Source of the DNA: Acetobacter estunensis
Lineage (GTDB): Bacteria > Pseudomonadota > Alphaproteobacteria > Acetobacterales > Acetobacteraceae
DNA length: 64,000 nucleotides
Direction: 5' to 3'
Assembly (NCBI RefSeq): GCF_019083805.1
Contig: NZ_JAHRDV010000001.1
Location: forward strand, 434,001 to 498,000
Below the pieces are notes generated by a model. It made no database searches. It was not told where the DNA came from and worked only from the letters and a program-made list of their open reading frames with translations. Made by a program: the position numbers and the translations under genes. This document shows, in pieces, positions 1-10,269 of the stretch; within the stretch, counting starts at the first letter, position 1; each line of letters opens with the position of its first letter.

Positions 1-1219
<1,219 letters not shown>

Positions 1220-1253
1220 AAAAGGGGACAGGCACAGCCACGCCTTTTTCTCT

Positions 1254-2201
1254 ATGGCAAAGTTGGGCGCAGCGTGTGTCGCTGTCCTGCTGGGTGCATC
1301 CATTGCACAGGCGGCGCCGCGTCCGTCCTGCGCCATGACCCATCTCGCGGACGTGCCTCTTCGGAACGATATGGGGTTCCTGTCCACTCCCGGCACCATT
1401 CATGGACACACGGCCAGCTTCATTGTGGACACAGGTTCGCAAGGGAGTCTGCTGTCGCCGTGGTTCGCGCGGTTTCTGCAACTGTCCGCCGATTCCGGTG
1501 CCCAGACGCATGTCAGCGGCACCGGGGGATCGGGCGGAATCGTGCCCAATGTGATCGTCCCCCAGCTTCGTCTGGGCGATCTGAGTTTCGGCCCGTTGTC
1601 CATGCCCTTGGGTATTTTGCCCAGCCGCCCAAACATTCATCCGCCCATTGAGGGGCTTCTGGGGGGAGATGTTGTGGGGCAGGACGTCCTGGAGTTCGAT
1701 GCCCCGGATGGACGGCTGGGTTTCTGGATGTCCTCGGCGCGTGAAAGCGCCGCCTGCGATCTGGCGCCGCCGGCTGTCAAAGGACTGCGCTGGCAGGAAA
1801 TACGTGGCGAAATGCAGGCGCATCGTATCCTGCTTCATGTGCAACTGGACGGTCATGAACTTGTAGCGTTGCTGGATAGTGGGGCACGCTCGCGCATCAT
1901 CTCGCGTCGGGCGGCCGAGGCAATCGGTGTGACGGAATCGGACCTCGCCACGGACCCGGGAGGCACCTCAACCGGTGTGGACGGGCGCGAGTCTGTCTAT
2001 CGCTGGCACCGCTTCCATACGCTGACCATCGGCGGTGAGACCGAGACCAATCCCGTTCTGACCGTGGCACCCATTGCCGAACCCGTGGATATGCTTCTGG
2101 GATCGGACTGGTTTGCGACGCACCGCGTCTGGGTGTTTTACCGGCAGGGCCGTATCTTTGCGGCCAGAGTGCAGCCGACAGGAAAACATTCCGGCGGATG
2201 A
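1254..2201 (+). CDS. Exported protein with two retropepsin-like aspartic protease domains
   Basis: The 315-aa product begins with a signal peptide (MAKLGAACVAVLLGASIAQA). It then has two copies of a retropepsin-type half: IVDTGSQGSLLS near residue 60 and LLDSGARSRIIS near residue 205. Each is followed by a later hydrophobic-Gly element (GLLGGDVV and MLLGSDWF). Retropepsins need two such halves, each giving one Asp, so a single chain with both could be self-sufficient. Substrate and processing are unknown. The start is not certain: an in-frame GTG lies at 1206, inside the end of pip. ATG 1254 is chosen because it starts directly with the signal peptide. Confidence 0.7.
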   Translation: MAKLGAACVAVLLGASIAQAAPRPSCAMTHLADVPLRNDMGFLSTPGTIHGHTASFIVDTGSQGSLLSPWFARFLQLSADSGAQTHVSGTGGSGGIVPNVIVPQLRLGDLSFGPLSMPLGILPSRPNIHPPIEGLLGGDVVGQDVLEFDAPDGRLGFWMSSARESAACDLAPPAVKGLRWQEIRGEMQAHRILLHVQLDGHELVALLDSGARSRIISRRAAEAIGVTESDLATDPGGTSTGVDGRESVYRWHRFHTLTIGGETETNPVLTVAPIAEPVDMLLGSDWFATHRVWVFYRQGRIFAARVQPTGKHSGG

Positions 2202-2309
2202 ACGCCAGATGCCGATGCACATGTCCATAAGGAAAATTTATTACCGATCTGGAGAGAGCGGTTCGTAGCATTGGCTGGTCCATGCTTTGCTTGTCGAGGA
2301 CCGTAGTGC

Positions 2310-3698
2310 ATGTCTGACCGCTCACAATGGCTCACTGATATTAACGGCGAACGGCCGCAGTTCGGTTCTCTCGACCATGATGTTTCGACGGATATCGCCA
2401 TCATCGGAGGCGGATTTGTCGGGCTTTGGACTGCCATTGCCCTGAAAACGCTCGAATCGGCCCGACGGGTGACGCTGCTCGAAGCCGAGGAATGTGGGGG
2501 CGGGGCATCGGGCCTTAACGGTGGCTTCGTGATGTCATGGTGGCCCAAGATCGCCAGTCTCATGCGGGTCTGTGGCACGGACGACGCCGTCTGGCTTGCC
2601 GACGAGACGACGCGGGCAGCGGGGGAATTGGGCGACTATCTCGCCGCGCATGGGGTTGATGCTGAATATCGCGGTGCCGGCTGGCTCTGGACCGCCACTG
2701 CTCCAGCGCATGTTGGAAGCTGGCTGCCTGTGGTGGAAGCGGCCGAAAGGCTTGGACGAAGCGATATTTTTTGCGCTGTTACCCGCGAAGAACTGGCTAA
2801 GCGTACCGGTTCCTCCTCTCACATCGCAGGGGTGTGCGAGACGATCAACGGAACTGTCCATCCGGGACGTCTGGGCGTGGCCCTCACTCGAATCGCTAAA
2901 AAGCTCGGTGTGGAGATTTATGAGCACACCCGGGTCATGGCGCTGGAACGAACCCGTCCGGCGGTGCTCAGGACAAAGCGCGGCAGCGTCACGGCGGATC
3001 GTGTGGTGATTGCCACAAACGCATGGGCCGCCAGCGTGCCGGAGTTGCGGCGTGAATTTGTCTGCGTTGGCAGCGCGATTGTGGCGACGCCGCCTATTCC
3101 TGATCGTCTTGCGGACATCGGCTGGACCGGAGGGGAAAGCATCACGGATTCACAGGCGACCGTTACGTATTACCGTACGACGCGAGACGGACGCATCATC
3201 TTCGGGAAGGGCGGAGGTCGGCTTTATTACACGGGAGAGCCGTCTGAATCTGTGTTCCACGATCCTGTGGGCATTCGGGAGGCGACGGCGGATTTCCGCA
3301 GGGTCTACCCCATGCTGGCAGATGTGCCGTTGGCCAGAACGTGGTCCGGTCCGATCGATCGTACTTATGACAGCCTGCCGTTGCTGGGGACGATGCCGGA
3401 TGCGCCGCATATCATTTACGGCATCGGCTGGAGTGGAAACGGTGTCAGTCCCAGTCGGATTGGCGGGCGTATTCTCGCCGGACTTGCGCTTGGGCGGCGT
3501 GAGCGATGGACGGAGAACGGTCTCGTAAACCGTCATGCCCGACGCTTCCCACCTGAGCCCTTGCGTTATTTGGGTGGCTCACTCGTGCGGGCTGCCATGA
3601 TGCGCAAGGATCGGAGCGAAATTGCCAACCGTCCGACGTCCTGGGTGGATCGTGGGCTTGCCAGCCTTGCTCCGGCCGGGCTGGAAGACAAGAAATAG
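2310..3698 (+). CDS. FAD-dependent oxidoreductase, DAO/PuuB-like family
   Basis: Flavoprotein amine or amino-acid oxidase-like enzyme of 462 aa. An N-terminal Rossmann FAD motif (DIAIIGGGFVGLWTAIAL, from about residue 28) is followed by the GASGLNGG loop, where family members contact the flavin, and a C-terminal second FAD element (IIYGIGWSGNGV). The layout matches gamma-glutamylputrescine oxidase PuuB and its relatives. The substrate cannot be read from sequence. It stands alone on the plus strand, converging on the minus-strand MFS gene. No puu genes are next to it, so a polyamine role is only a guess. Confidence 0.8.
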   Translation: MSDRSQWLTDINGERPQFGSLDHDVSTDIAIIGGGFVGLWTAIALKTLESARRVTLLEAEECGGGASGLNGGFVMSWWPKIASLMRVCGTDDAVWLADETTRAAGELGDYLAAHGVDAEYRGAGWLWTATAPAHVGSWLPVVEAAERLGRSDIFCAVTREELAKRTGSSSHIAGVCETINGTVHPGRLGVALTRIAKKLGVEIYEHTRVMALERTRPAVLRTKRGSVTADRVVIATNAWAASVPELRREFVCVGSAIVATPPIPDRLADIGWTGGESITDSQATVTYYRTTRDGRIIFGKGGGRLYYTGEPSESVFHDPVGIREATADFRRVYPMLADVPLARTWSGPIDRTYDSLPLLGTMPDAPHIIYGIGWSGNGVSPSRIGGRILAGLALGRRERWTENGLVNRHARRFPPEPLRYLGGSLVRAAMMRKDRSEIANRPTSWVDRGLASLAPAGLEDKK

Positions 3699-3722
3699 CA
3701 GGGCGTTTTCAAGGCGCGGTGT

Positions 3723-4925
3723 TCAGCCTGAATGTGCGGTGTCTTCCTTGTGGAGCGTCCGTGGAAATGCGGCCGGACTGCACATGGCCAGCACAACGCC
3801 TGTAAGTGTGATGCATACGGCTGCTGGCACAAGCACGTTGAATCCGCAGGACGTGAGCAGTTGTCCCCCGACGGCGGAACCGAGCAGGATGCCCACATTG
3901 CTGCCGCCATTGATGGCCGCTCCCGCCACATCGGCGCTCGTGGCGCGGGCACGAATGGCACCCGACATCAGGAAGGGGATGATCCCGGCATAGCCCGCGC
4001 ACCAGAGACCGACCGCTCCAACGCTGGGCCAGCCGGGGAGAAACTGCCCATACAGCAGTCCCATGCCCAGCAGCATGGCCAGTCCACCCCCGACCAGTCC
4101 CGCAGAAGGTTTGTGATCGACGACCTGGCCGGCACACCATAGCCCTACAATGCTCATGCCTCCGGTGATGACTAGAGCGATGCTCAGATATTTCTCTGGC
4201 AGACCATGATGCAGCAGGAGCGGAGAGACATAGGTGTAGAGCAGGTTGTGCGCGAAAAAGAGCACGATGTTGACCGCCACGACCACGCCGAGGATATGCA
4301 ATGCACGCCGGGAGCGGAGCGAGGGCAGGGTAGGTGTGCCACCGACGGGAGCCTGCACGCGAGGCAGATAGAGTGCGATAAAGAGGGTGAGCAGAAGCGC
4401 CAGCCCTGCCATCACGTAAAGTGCCGCGCGCCAGCCCAGACTCAGCCCGATGGCTGCGGCGCCCGGAACACCCAGCACGGAGCCGAGCGATGTGCCGCCC
4501 CACACAAAGGAGATGGCGCGGCCTGTCATTTTTTCAGGGACGAGATAGGCGGCATACGCTGCGGCGATGGACATGAGCAGCGCGTGCGCCGCGCCGCCGA
4601 TGGCGCGACCGAAGCACACGAGGGCAAAGGTTGGCGCCATGGCGGAGATGAGATTGGACAGCACATAGGCCGCAAGCGACAGCAGCATCAGCAGCTTGCG
4701 GTCCATACGCGCGGTGATGATGGTCAGCGGCACCGCTCCCAGCGCCACCAGCAAGGCATAGGCGCTGACGGCAAGACCGGCATGGCCTTCACTGATTCCA
4801 AAGGTGTGGGCTACATCGATCAGAAGGCCAACGGGCGCCACTTCAGTCGTGACGGCAATGAAGGTCGAGGCAAACAGGGCGCACAGGCCCGCAACGGACG
4901 CGCCGGGGAGTGATCTGAACAGCAT
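3723..4925 (-). CDS. MFS transporter, DHA1 drug/sugar efflux type
   Basis: The 400-aa protein has about twelve hydrophobic segments and the MFS A-motif region after TM2 (ITARMDRKLLMLLSL). The first helix carries VTTEVAPVGLL, typical of the AraJ/YdhP/SotB-like efflux permeases of the DHA1 group. It probably exports sugars or small drugs from the cytoplasm in exchange for protons. The open frame runs further upstream, but ATG 4925 starts just before the first membrane helix and fits the family. It is divergent from the methyltransferase gene with 132 bp between, which should hold both promoters. Confidence 0.8.
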   Translation of the reverse strand: MLFRSLPGASVAGLCALFASTFIAVTTEVAPVGLLIDVAHTFGISEGHAGLAVSAYALLVALGAVPLTIITARMDRKLLMLLSLAAYVLSNLISAMAPTFALVCFGRAIGGAAHALLMSIAAAYAAYLVPEKMTGRAISFVWGGTSLGSVLGVPGAAAIGLSLGWRAALYVMAGLALLLTLFIALYLPRVQAPVGGTPTLPSLRSRRALHILGVVVAVNIVLFFAHNLLYTYVSPLLLHHGLPEKYLSIALVITGGMSIVGLWCAGQVVDHKPSAGLVGGGLAMLLGMGLLYGQFLPGWPSVGAVGLWCAGYAGIIPFLMSGAIRARATSADVAGAAINGGSNVGILLGSAVGGQLLTSCGFNVLVPAAVCITLTGVVLAMCSPAAFPRTLHKEDTAHSG

Positions 4926-5057
4926 GGACTTCCTGACTGACTCGACGATCCGAATAAGCGATGACTGTGACACGATTGGACATGAAACGGGAGGCCGCCC
5001 CTCACGGTTCCGCACACAAAACGCGATGACAGGTTTCTGTTTTGTGAATGTGACGTC

Positions 5058-6485
5058 ATGAACACCTCCGCACAGGACGAAATGGTCCGTCAGGGTATCG
5101 CGGCACTGACTTCTCCGAAGCCGCATGGCGGCCTTTACAGCTTCCATCGTTACTGGGGGAAAAAGCCCGCCGAACCGGTGCGTTTCCTGATTGAACTGTT
5201 GAGCGAACCGGGAGATGTGGTGTGCGATCCCTTCCTCGGCTCGGGTGTGACCGCGCGGGAGGCGACCTCCCTGGGGCGACGGTTCGTTGGCGGTGATCTC
5301 AATCCGTTTTCCGTAAAACTCTCATCGTTTCTTGTAAGCCCCTGTGCGCGGGAGGCTTATCGTGCGGAACTGGCGCAGATGGAGGCGCGTCTGCGCCCGG
5401 TCATCGAGGCGTCTTATGGCGTGACACCGAAAGGCGCGGTGAGTCATCTGTTGTGGGAAGACGGGATGCTTTCCCGCATATGGATGCGCCCCGCTAGCAC
5501 GGTCCGTCGGGTTGAGCGTGTGCTCGTGGCGGAGGATGTTCTGCTGGCAGTTCGCTATGAGGGTGTGACCGATCCCGGTGCGCGCACGCTCCGTATGTTC
5601 GATAATGCCCGCATCAACGCCCATTCTTCTCTGCAATGGTCCGATCTGTTCACGGGACGTGCTCTTCACAATATCCGTCTGCTGCGTGAAGCCGTCGCTG
5701 ACATAGCTCCGCCGCTGCGCGAAGCGTTCGAACTGACACTGACGGCCGCCATCGGTCAGATGTCGCGTATGGTGTTCGCCATCAGTGGGCGGAAGGGCAC
5801 GACTGGCAAAACCCCTGATCGGCTGGAGGTGGGAAGCTGGACTGTGGGCTACTGGCGGCCACGGCGGCATTTCGAGATCAATGTCTGGAACTGTTTTGCT
5901 TCCCGCGCCGCGCGGTTGCTGCGGGTGCTTCCGCACAAGGTGGAACCGGTCGTGGAAGCGCCTCTCATCCGGCAGACCGATGCGCTTGATCTGATGAAAG
6001 CTCTGCCGCACAGCAGTATCGATCTTTTGATCACCGATCCACCGCATGGGGATCGCATCCCCTATTTCGAGCTTTCGGAATTGTGGAACGCAACGCTCGG
6101 GCTGGAAGCCGAGATGGAGCGAGAAATCGTGGTGTCCAATGCCAGAACACGCGGCAAGACCACGGCGGCCTATGTGACGGATATGAGTGCCGTTCTGGAG
6201 ACGGCGGCAGGCCGCCTGAAACCGGGCGGCGCTATGGTGTTGTTTTTCAATTCGCTCAAAAAAGCGGAGTGGGAGTTTCTCCATAGGATATGCGCGCACA
6301 CCTCACTGAACTTCGTCGGTATCTGTCCCATGCGTTATTCTGCAGGTTCTCTTGCGCAGGACAGTCGGGCCGGGAGCATGAAAGGCGATCAGGTTCTCAT
6401 TCTTTCGCGTGGTCCGCTTCGGGCAAACAAGGTGGCCTGCCTTCAAGTCATGCCCGGGTGGCGAGACGGTCAGCCGCCGGAATGA
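5058..6485 (+). CDS. Solitary DNA methyltransferase-like protein (YWGKKP / DPFLGSG / DPPHGD type)
   Basis: This 475-aa SAM-dependent methylase resembles the large adenine methylases of the COG1743 kind. Near residues 27-37 it has SFHRYWGKKP; at 57-63 the SAM-binding motif I, DPFLGSG; near residue 325 motif IV reads DPPHGD, followed by YFELSELW. The canonical motif IV is DPPY, so the Tyr is replaced by His. The motif order (I before IV) fits the beta class of amino-methyltransferases. No restriction endonuclease or specificity gene flanks it. It may be an orphan methylase, or act on RNA or another nucleic acid. The ATG at 5058 is the first in frame. Confidence 0.7.
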   Translation: MNTSAQDEMVRQGIAALTSPKPHGGLYSFHRYWGKKPAEPVRFLIELLSEPGDVVCDPFLGSGVTAREATSLGRRFVGGDLNPFSVKLSSFLVSPCAREAYRAELAQMEARLRPVIEASYGVTPKGAVSHLLWEDGMLSRIWMRPASTVRRVERVLVAEDVLLAVRYEGVTDPGARTLRMFDNARINAHSSLQWSDLFTGRALHNIRLLREAVADIAPPLREAFELTLTAAIGQMSRMVFAISGRKGTTGKTPDRLEVGSWTVGYWRPRRHFEINVWNCFASRAARLLRVLPHKVEPVVEAPLIRQTDALDLMKALPHSSIDLLITDPPHGDRIPYFELSELWNATLGLEAEMEREIVVSNARTRGKTTAAYVTDMSAVLETAAGRLKPGGAMVLFFNSLKKAEWEFLHRICAHTSLNFVGICPMRYSAGSLAQDSRAGSMKGDQVLILSRGPLRANKVACLQVMPGWRDGQPPE

Positions 6486-6503
6486 AGACGGCCTGCCCAT
6501 GGA

Positions 6504-7388
6504 TCAGAACGCGTAGACCGCTCCAAGATGCAGCGTGAGGCCGTTTGTCCAACTGCTCGCTATGTACATCGAATTCCGACCGCCATCTCTTGGACTAAAT
6601 CGACTGCGGCCCAAAGAGGAGTGGGTATAGAGAGCGCCTCCGATCAAATGGATCTGGCGTGTCAGGCGGTAATCCAGATCGAGACCACCTTCCCATAAAG
6701 GACGATCAGCCTGATGAAAGGTGGCGTAGGGCGCTTGCATTTCCGAACCAAGCAGTTCCGCCCACCCCAGACGACCTCTCAGCACAAGATCATCTGTCAC
6801 GGCGTAATCCAAATGCAGTTTCACGCCGACCATGAACTGATGATAGGCCTCAAATTTTTCGCGGGTCCATGTGTGATAGCCACCCTGAATAGCGGGCGTG
6901 ACCATGAATCGATCGGTCAAAAGAAAGCCTTTGCCGAATTCGATCCGTGTATCGGTGGTTAGTCTTTTTGACTGTGTGGTGTAAGATGCGGCTCCACCGG
7001 GAAACTATGGACCGTAGAAATGGGCATGGTCCTCGACGTTTCCATCGCCAAAGGAAAAGTGCAGGGCGACGAGGAGATGACGGATGTTCTGGATATGGAA
7101 CATGGTCGAGGCATCCATCTGGAAGCGCGGAGTCCAGCCCATTTCCTTGTCTTTCCACATCGTACTATCGAGAGGTTTTGCCTTATAGTGGCTCCATGAG
7201 CAGGTGACAGAGAGACCGATCTCCCGATAGACCTACACAACGGCAGGGATCGTCTTGTCTTGCTGTTCGAATGAGGAGAGCGAGGTCTGTGTCGCCGCCT
7301 CGGCCAATGGTGTGGCAGCAAGACACAAGCCGATAAACAGAACTCCCTTCAAGGTCAGAGAAAGGCCCAAGGAAGCTCGAGGCGTCAT
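6504..7388 (-). pseudogene. Outer-membrane beta-barrel protein gene with two in-frame amber stops
   Basis: Read from ATG 7388, one uninterrupted frame runs 294 codons to the stop at 6504 except for two TAG codons, at 7235-7233 and 7007-7005. No frameshift is needed. The N-terminus is a signal peptide (from MTPRASLGLSLTLKG). The rest alternates polar and aromatic residues in barrel-like strands (for example LRGRLGWAELLG, LGAVYAF), and the last residue is Phe, as in many outer-membrane proteins. The family is not recognised. A GGAGA Shine-Dalgarno and a palindrome lie upstream, so promoter parts survive. Reads as a recent pseudogene; suppression of the ambers cannot be excluded. Confidence 0.72.
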
Positions 7389-7397
7389 GAAGGTCTC

Positions 7398-7414
7398 CGA
7401 AACGATACGTTTCG
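7398..7414 (-). promoter_or_regulatory. Palindromic operator candidate upstream of the barrel pseudogene
   Basis: A perfect inverted repeat CGAAACG-ATA-CGTTTCG lies just before the GGAGA ribosome-binding site of the gene starting at 7388. A second interrupted repeat, GTTACGT...ACGTAAC, lies further upstream. Size and position fit the operator of a TetR- or LacI-type repressor. No such regulator is encoded next to it. Confidence 0.5.
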
Positions 7415-7470
7415 TTACTCCATAGCGCTTTCTGTTACGTTGAGTATCACGGAAACGTAACTACACACGA

Positions 7471-7502
7471 AAAACGCGGGAGCCATCTGGCTTCCGCGTT
7501 TT
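7471..7502 (-). terminator. Rho-independent terminator of hpnN
   Basis: A 9-bp stem, AAAACGCGG (7471-7479) with CCGCGTTTT (7494-7502), lies 26 bases past the hpnN stop. The A-run on the plus strand gives the T-tract for minus-strand transcripts. Confidence 0.75.
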
Positions 7503-7527
7503 CTATCGCTCGCCCAAAAGGGGGAAA

Positions 7528-10122
7528 CTACGCCTCGTCGATGGGACGTTTCGGCAAAAGTGCGGGCACGAACACCAGTGTAGCCACCAGCGTACAGCCC
7601 AGCGAGAGCAGCAGCAGCCGTCCCATGCTGGCGGTTCCGGGGTGGTGCGACAGAGCCAGCGAACCAAAAGCCGTGCCGGTTGTCAGGGCCGAGAACAGAA
7701 CCGCCCGCGCGGTGGGGGAAGCGAGTGGGAATTTCACACCGGCCCGCCAGTTCATCACGAAATAGATGTTGAACGAGACGCCCACACCCAGAAGCAGCGG
7801 CAGGGCAATGATGTTGGCGAAGTTCAATGTCTCGGGCACGCACACGATCAGGATCACGGTCATCAGCGCTGACATCAGCAACGGCGCGAGGACCAGCCCC
7901 ATGTCCAGCACCTTGCGCAGGGCCACAAGGAGAATGATGGCGATCATCACGATGGCTGACAGTGCCGCCGTAGTGAAAGCATGCACGATGGTCCGGCCGC
8001 TCTCCACGATGTCCACCGCAGAACCCGCCATATCGGGCGATAGCGGCTGGACCGTCTTTACGAACCGATGCAGCGCATCATTGTTCGACATCAGTCCGGA
8101 GGGATGGATCTCCACGAGCGCCCGCCCATCGGGAAGCAGATAGTCGCGCCGGATGATGTCGGGCACTTCCTTGATGGAGACAGGTGTGGCCGAAAGAACT
8201 GTCTTGAGGGTGTCGAGCTGCATCGGCAGGAAGCGGACCAGTGCCGTATTCGTATTCAGAACCACATCATCGGATGCGGTGGCCAGACGGCTCAGGGCCG
8301 CCTGAATACGGCGCAGAGGATCTTTCGCATCCAGGCCTGTGAGCACACTGCCCAGAGCCGTCGCCGTGGCCGAAGCCGAGGCCTTGATGGCAGCGGCGTC
8401 AGGCGCGGGCTTTACGGACGGGACGATGAGAGTGGGCAGCAGGATCTGGGCGGCGTCCTGAATCAGGGCGAGCTTGGTGTCCTGATCGGTCGGCACGTAG
8501 GAGCCAAGCCACATTGCGTCATGCACGCCCGGAAGCTTGGCGGCCTTGTCCGCCATGACTTTCGCCGCATCGAGATTGGGGGCCAGATATTCCGCGCTGT
8601 AAGGCGAGGAGACCGGATTAGCCATCAGCAGATGCAGCGTCCGCATGCCTTCGGATTTGGGATCCTTGGTGTGCAGCGGATCTCCATCGAATTTCAGACT
8701 GGGAATGAGAGCCATGCCTGCGATGGCGATCAGTGCGAACAGGCCGAGCAGCGGCTTGCGCCAACGGCGAATGGTCTGATCCACTGGCTTCATGAACAGA
8801 TAGCCCGTGCGAGGGTGATCGACCGCAGGGCGGAAAATCCGAAGCAGGGCAGGGAGCAGGGCAATGGTGCAGACGAACGCCACCATCATGCCAATGCCCG
8901 CGATTTCACCCAGTTCGGCCACGCCGAGGAAGGCCGTTGGCGTGAAGGCCAGAAAGCCCGCGGCTGTGGCGAGAGCCGCGACCAGAATCTGATGGCCCGT
9001 CTCTTCTCCCGTCTGGAAGAGAGCCTCTTCCAGTCCGGCCTCACCGATTTGCGTGGGATGCTGGCCGAGAAAGCGGACCGAGAACTGGATGGCGAAATCC
9101 ACGGCAATGCCAACGAACAGAATGGCAAACGCAACCGAGATGAGGTTGAGCGTACCCACCGCAATGGCGGCGAAGCCCGTGGTGAACAGCAGGCCGGTGA
9201 CGAGCGTGATCACGATGGGAATAATAACGCGCCACGTGTGGACGGCCAGCGTCAGCCAGACCGTCACAAGAACCAGAGAGCCCAGAAGGCCCGTCACCAT
9301 GCCATCGGCAACGGTGGCGAACTCTTCGTCAGCGATCTTGACTTCACCCGTCAGGTAGACGTGCGCGTTGCCGGATTTCACGAATTCCAGATCTTTTGAC
9401 GCGGCCTGCATCGCGCTCGTGGCCGCGCCACCCGGCTGGAAAGAGCCGTAATCCAGCTTGGGCTGCGTCATGACATACTGGTAGCGCCCGGCGAGGTCCG
9501 TCAGGCTGCCGGCCAGAAGCCGCTGCCATGAAAGAGGTGTCGGGTGCCCGTTGGCCGCTGCTTCCAGATTATCGGCAAAACCGTTCAGGGCTGTCTGAAA
9601 ACCGCTCAGATTGGCCTGACCGTGCTGGATCCCCTGAGCAATCAATCCCAGTGAATCGAACAGTCCGCGCGCGGATGGGTCCGCCGCCAGTGCGCCGAGG
9701 AAAGGCTGGGCGGCCACCGTGTCATCGAGCACCTTGGCCAGCAGCTTCGGATCGAGGAACATCAATCCATTGCGGTTGAGATAAGGGTCATCATCGGGGA
9801 GGCGGACGTAGTTGAAATGTTCGTGATCGGCTGAGAGCTTGGCCGCCAGAGCACGGGCGGTCGCGCGGCCTTCCTCAGGCAGGTCCGCCTCGATCACGGC
9901 CACGAGAAGGTTGTCCTTCTGCGGAAAAAGCCGCCCCATCATGTCGGAGCGCTGCTTCCAGGCCAGCTTGTCGGACAGCATCTTGTCTGTGTCCGTGGTC
10001 ACGCCAAGATGCGTCGAACTTACCCATACGGCGGCGGCGGCCAGAGTCATGAAAATGGCAACAACCAGCCACGCGCGCTTGGCGCACAGGACGATGAACC
10101 GACCGATGATCGTGGAAATCAT
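7528..10122 (-). CDS. hpnN: Hopanoid transporter HpnN (RND/MMPL superfamily)
   Basis: Inner-membrane RND-type protein thought to move hopanoids to the outer membrane. The 864-aa length matches HpnN. The protein has the RND arrangement: one N-terminal helix (IVLCAKRAWLVVAIFMTL), a large periplasmic loop, a block of five helices around residues 270-420 with the sterol-sensing/MMPL core (GIAVDFAIQFSVRFLG), then a repeat of loop plus helices to the C-terminus. Hopanoid genes are typical of acetic acid bacteria; no squalene-hopene cyclase is in the window. A terminator follows the stop. Confidence 0.88.
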   Translation of the reverse strand: MISTIIGRFIVLCAKRAWLVVAIFMTLAAAAVWVSSTHLGVTTDTDKMLSDKLAWKQRSDMMGRLFPQKDNLLVAVIEADLPEEGRATARALAAKLSADHEHFNYVRLPDDDPYLNRNGLMFLDPKLLAKVLDDTVAAQPFLGALAADPSARGLFDSLGLIAQGIQHGQANLSGFQTALNGFADNLEAAANGHPTPLSWQRLLAGSLTDLAGRYQYVMTQPKLDYGSFQPGGAATSAMQAASKDLEFVKSGNAHVYLTGEVKIADEEFATVADGMVTGLLGSLVLVTVWLTLAVHTWRVIIPIVITLVTGLLFTTGFAAIAVGTLNLISVAFAILFVGIAVDFAIQFSVRFLGQHPTQIGEAGLEEALFQTGEETGHQILVAALATAAGFLAFTPTAFLGVAELGEIAGIGMMVAFVCTIALLPALLRIFRPAVDHPRTGYLFMKPVDQTIRRWRKPLLGLFALIAIAGMALIPSLKFDGDPLHTKDPKSEGMRTLHLLMANPVSSPYSAEYLAPNLDAAKVMADKAAKLPGVHDAMWLGSYVPTDQDTKLALIQDAAQILLPTLIVPSVKPAPDAAAIKASASATATALGSVLTGLDAKDPLRRIQAALSRLATASDDVVLNTNTALVRFLPMQLDTLKTVLSATPVSIKEVPDIIRRDYLLPDGRALVEIHPSGLMSNNDALHRFVKTVQPLSPDMAGSAVDIVESGRTIVHAFTTAALSAIVMIAIILLVALRKVLDMGLVLAPLLMSALMTVILIVCVPETLNFANIIALPLLLGVGVSFNIYFVMNWRAGVKFPLASPTARAVLFSALTTGTAFGSLALSHHPGTASMGRLLLLSLGCTLVATLVFVPALLPKRPIDEA

Positions 10123-10269
10123 GAGAGAATCTTCAGACCCCTGCCGTTGGCGGCATCAGGAGCGACGGGTCCGTCAGTGCGGGCATTTCCCGTCGCTCGG
10201 AAGGAAAGGCTCGGTTTGGCGCAAGCCGCCTTTTGGCGCAAGAGCGCGAACGGGTTGAGATCCTCCAGA

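Noticed and set aside
8068-9399. 443-codon open frame on the plus strand
   Set aside because: It lies antisense to hpnN, and its composition (His/Gln/Arg-rich, no hydrophobic pattern) is that of a complementary-strand shadow.
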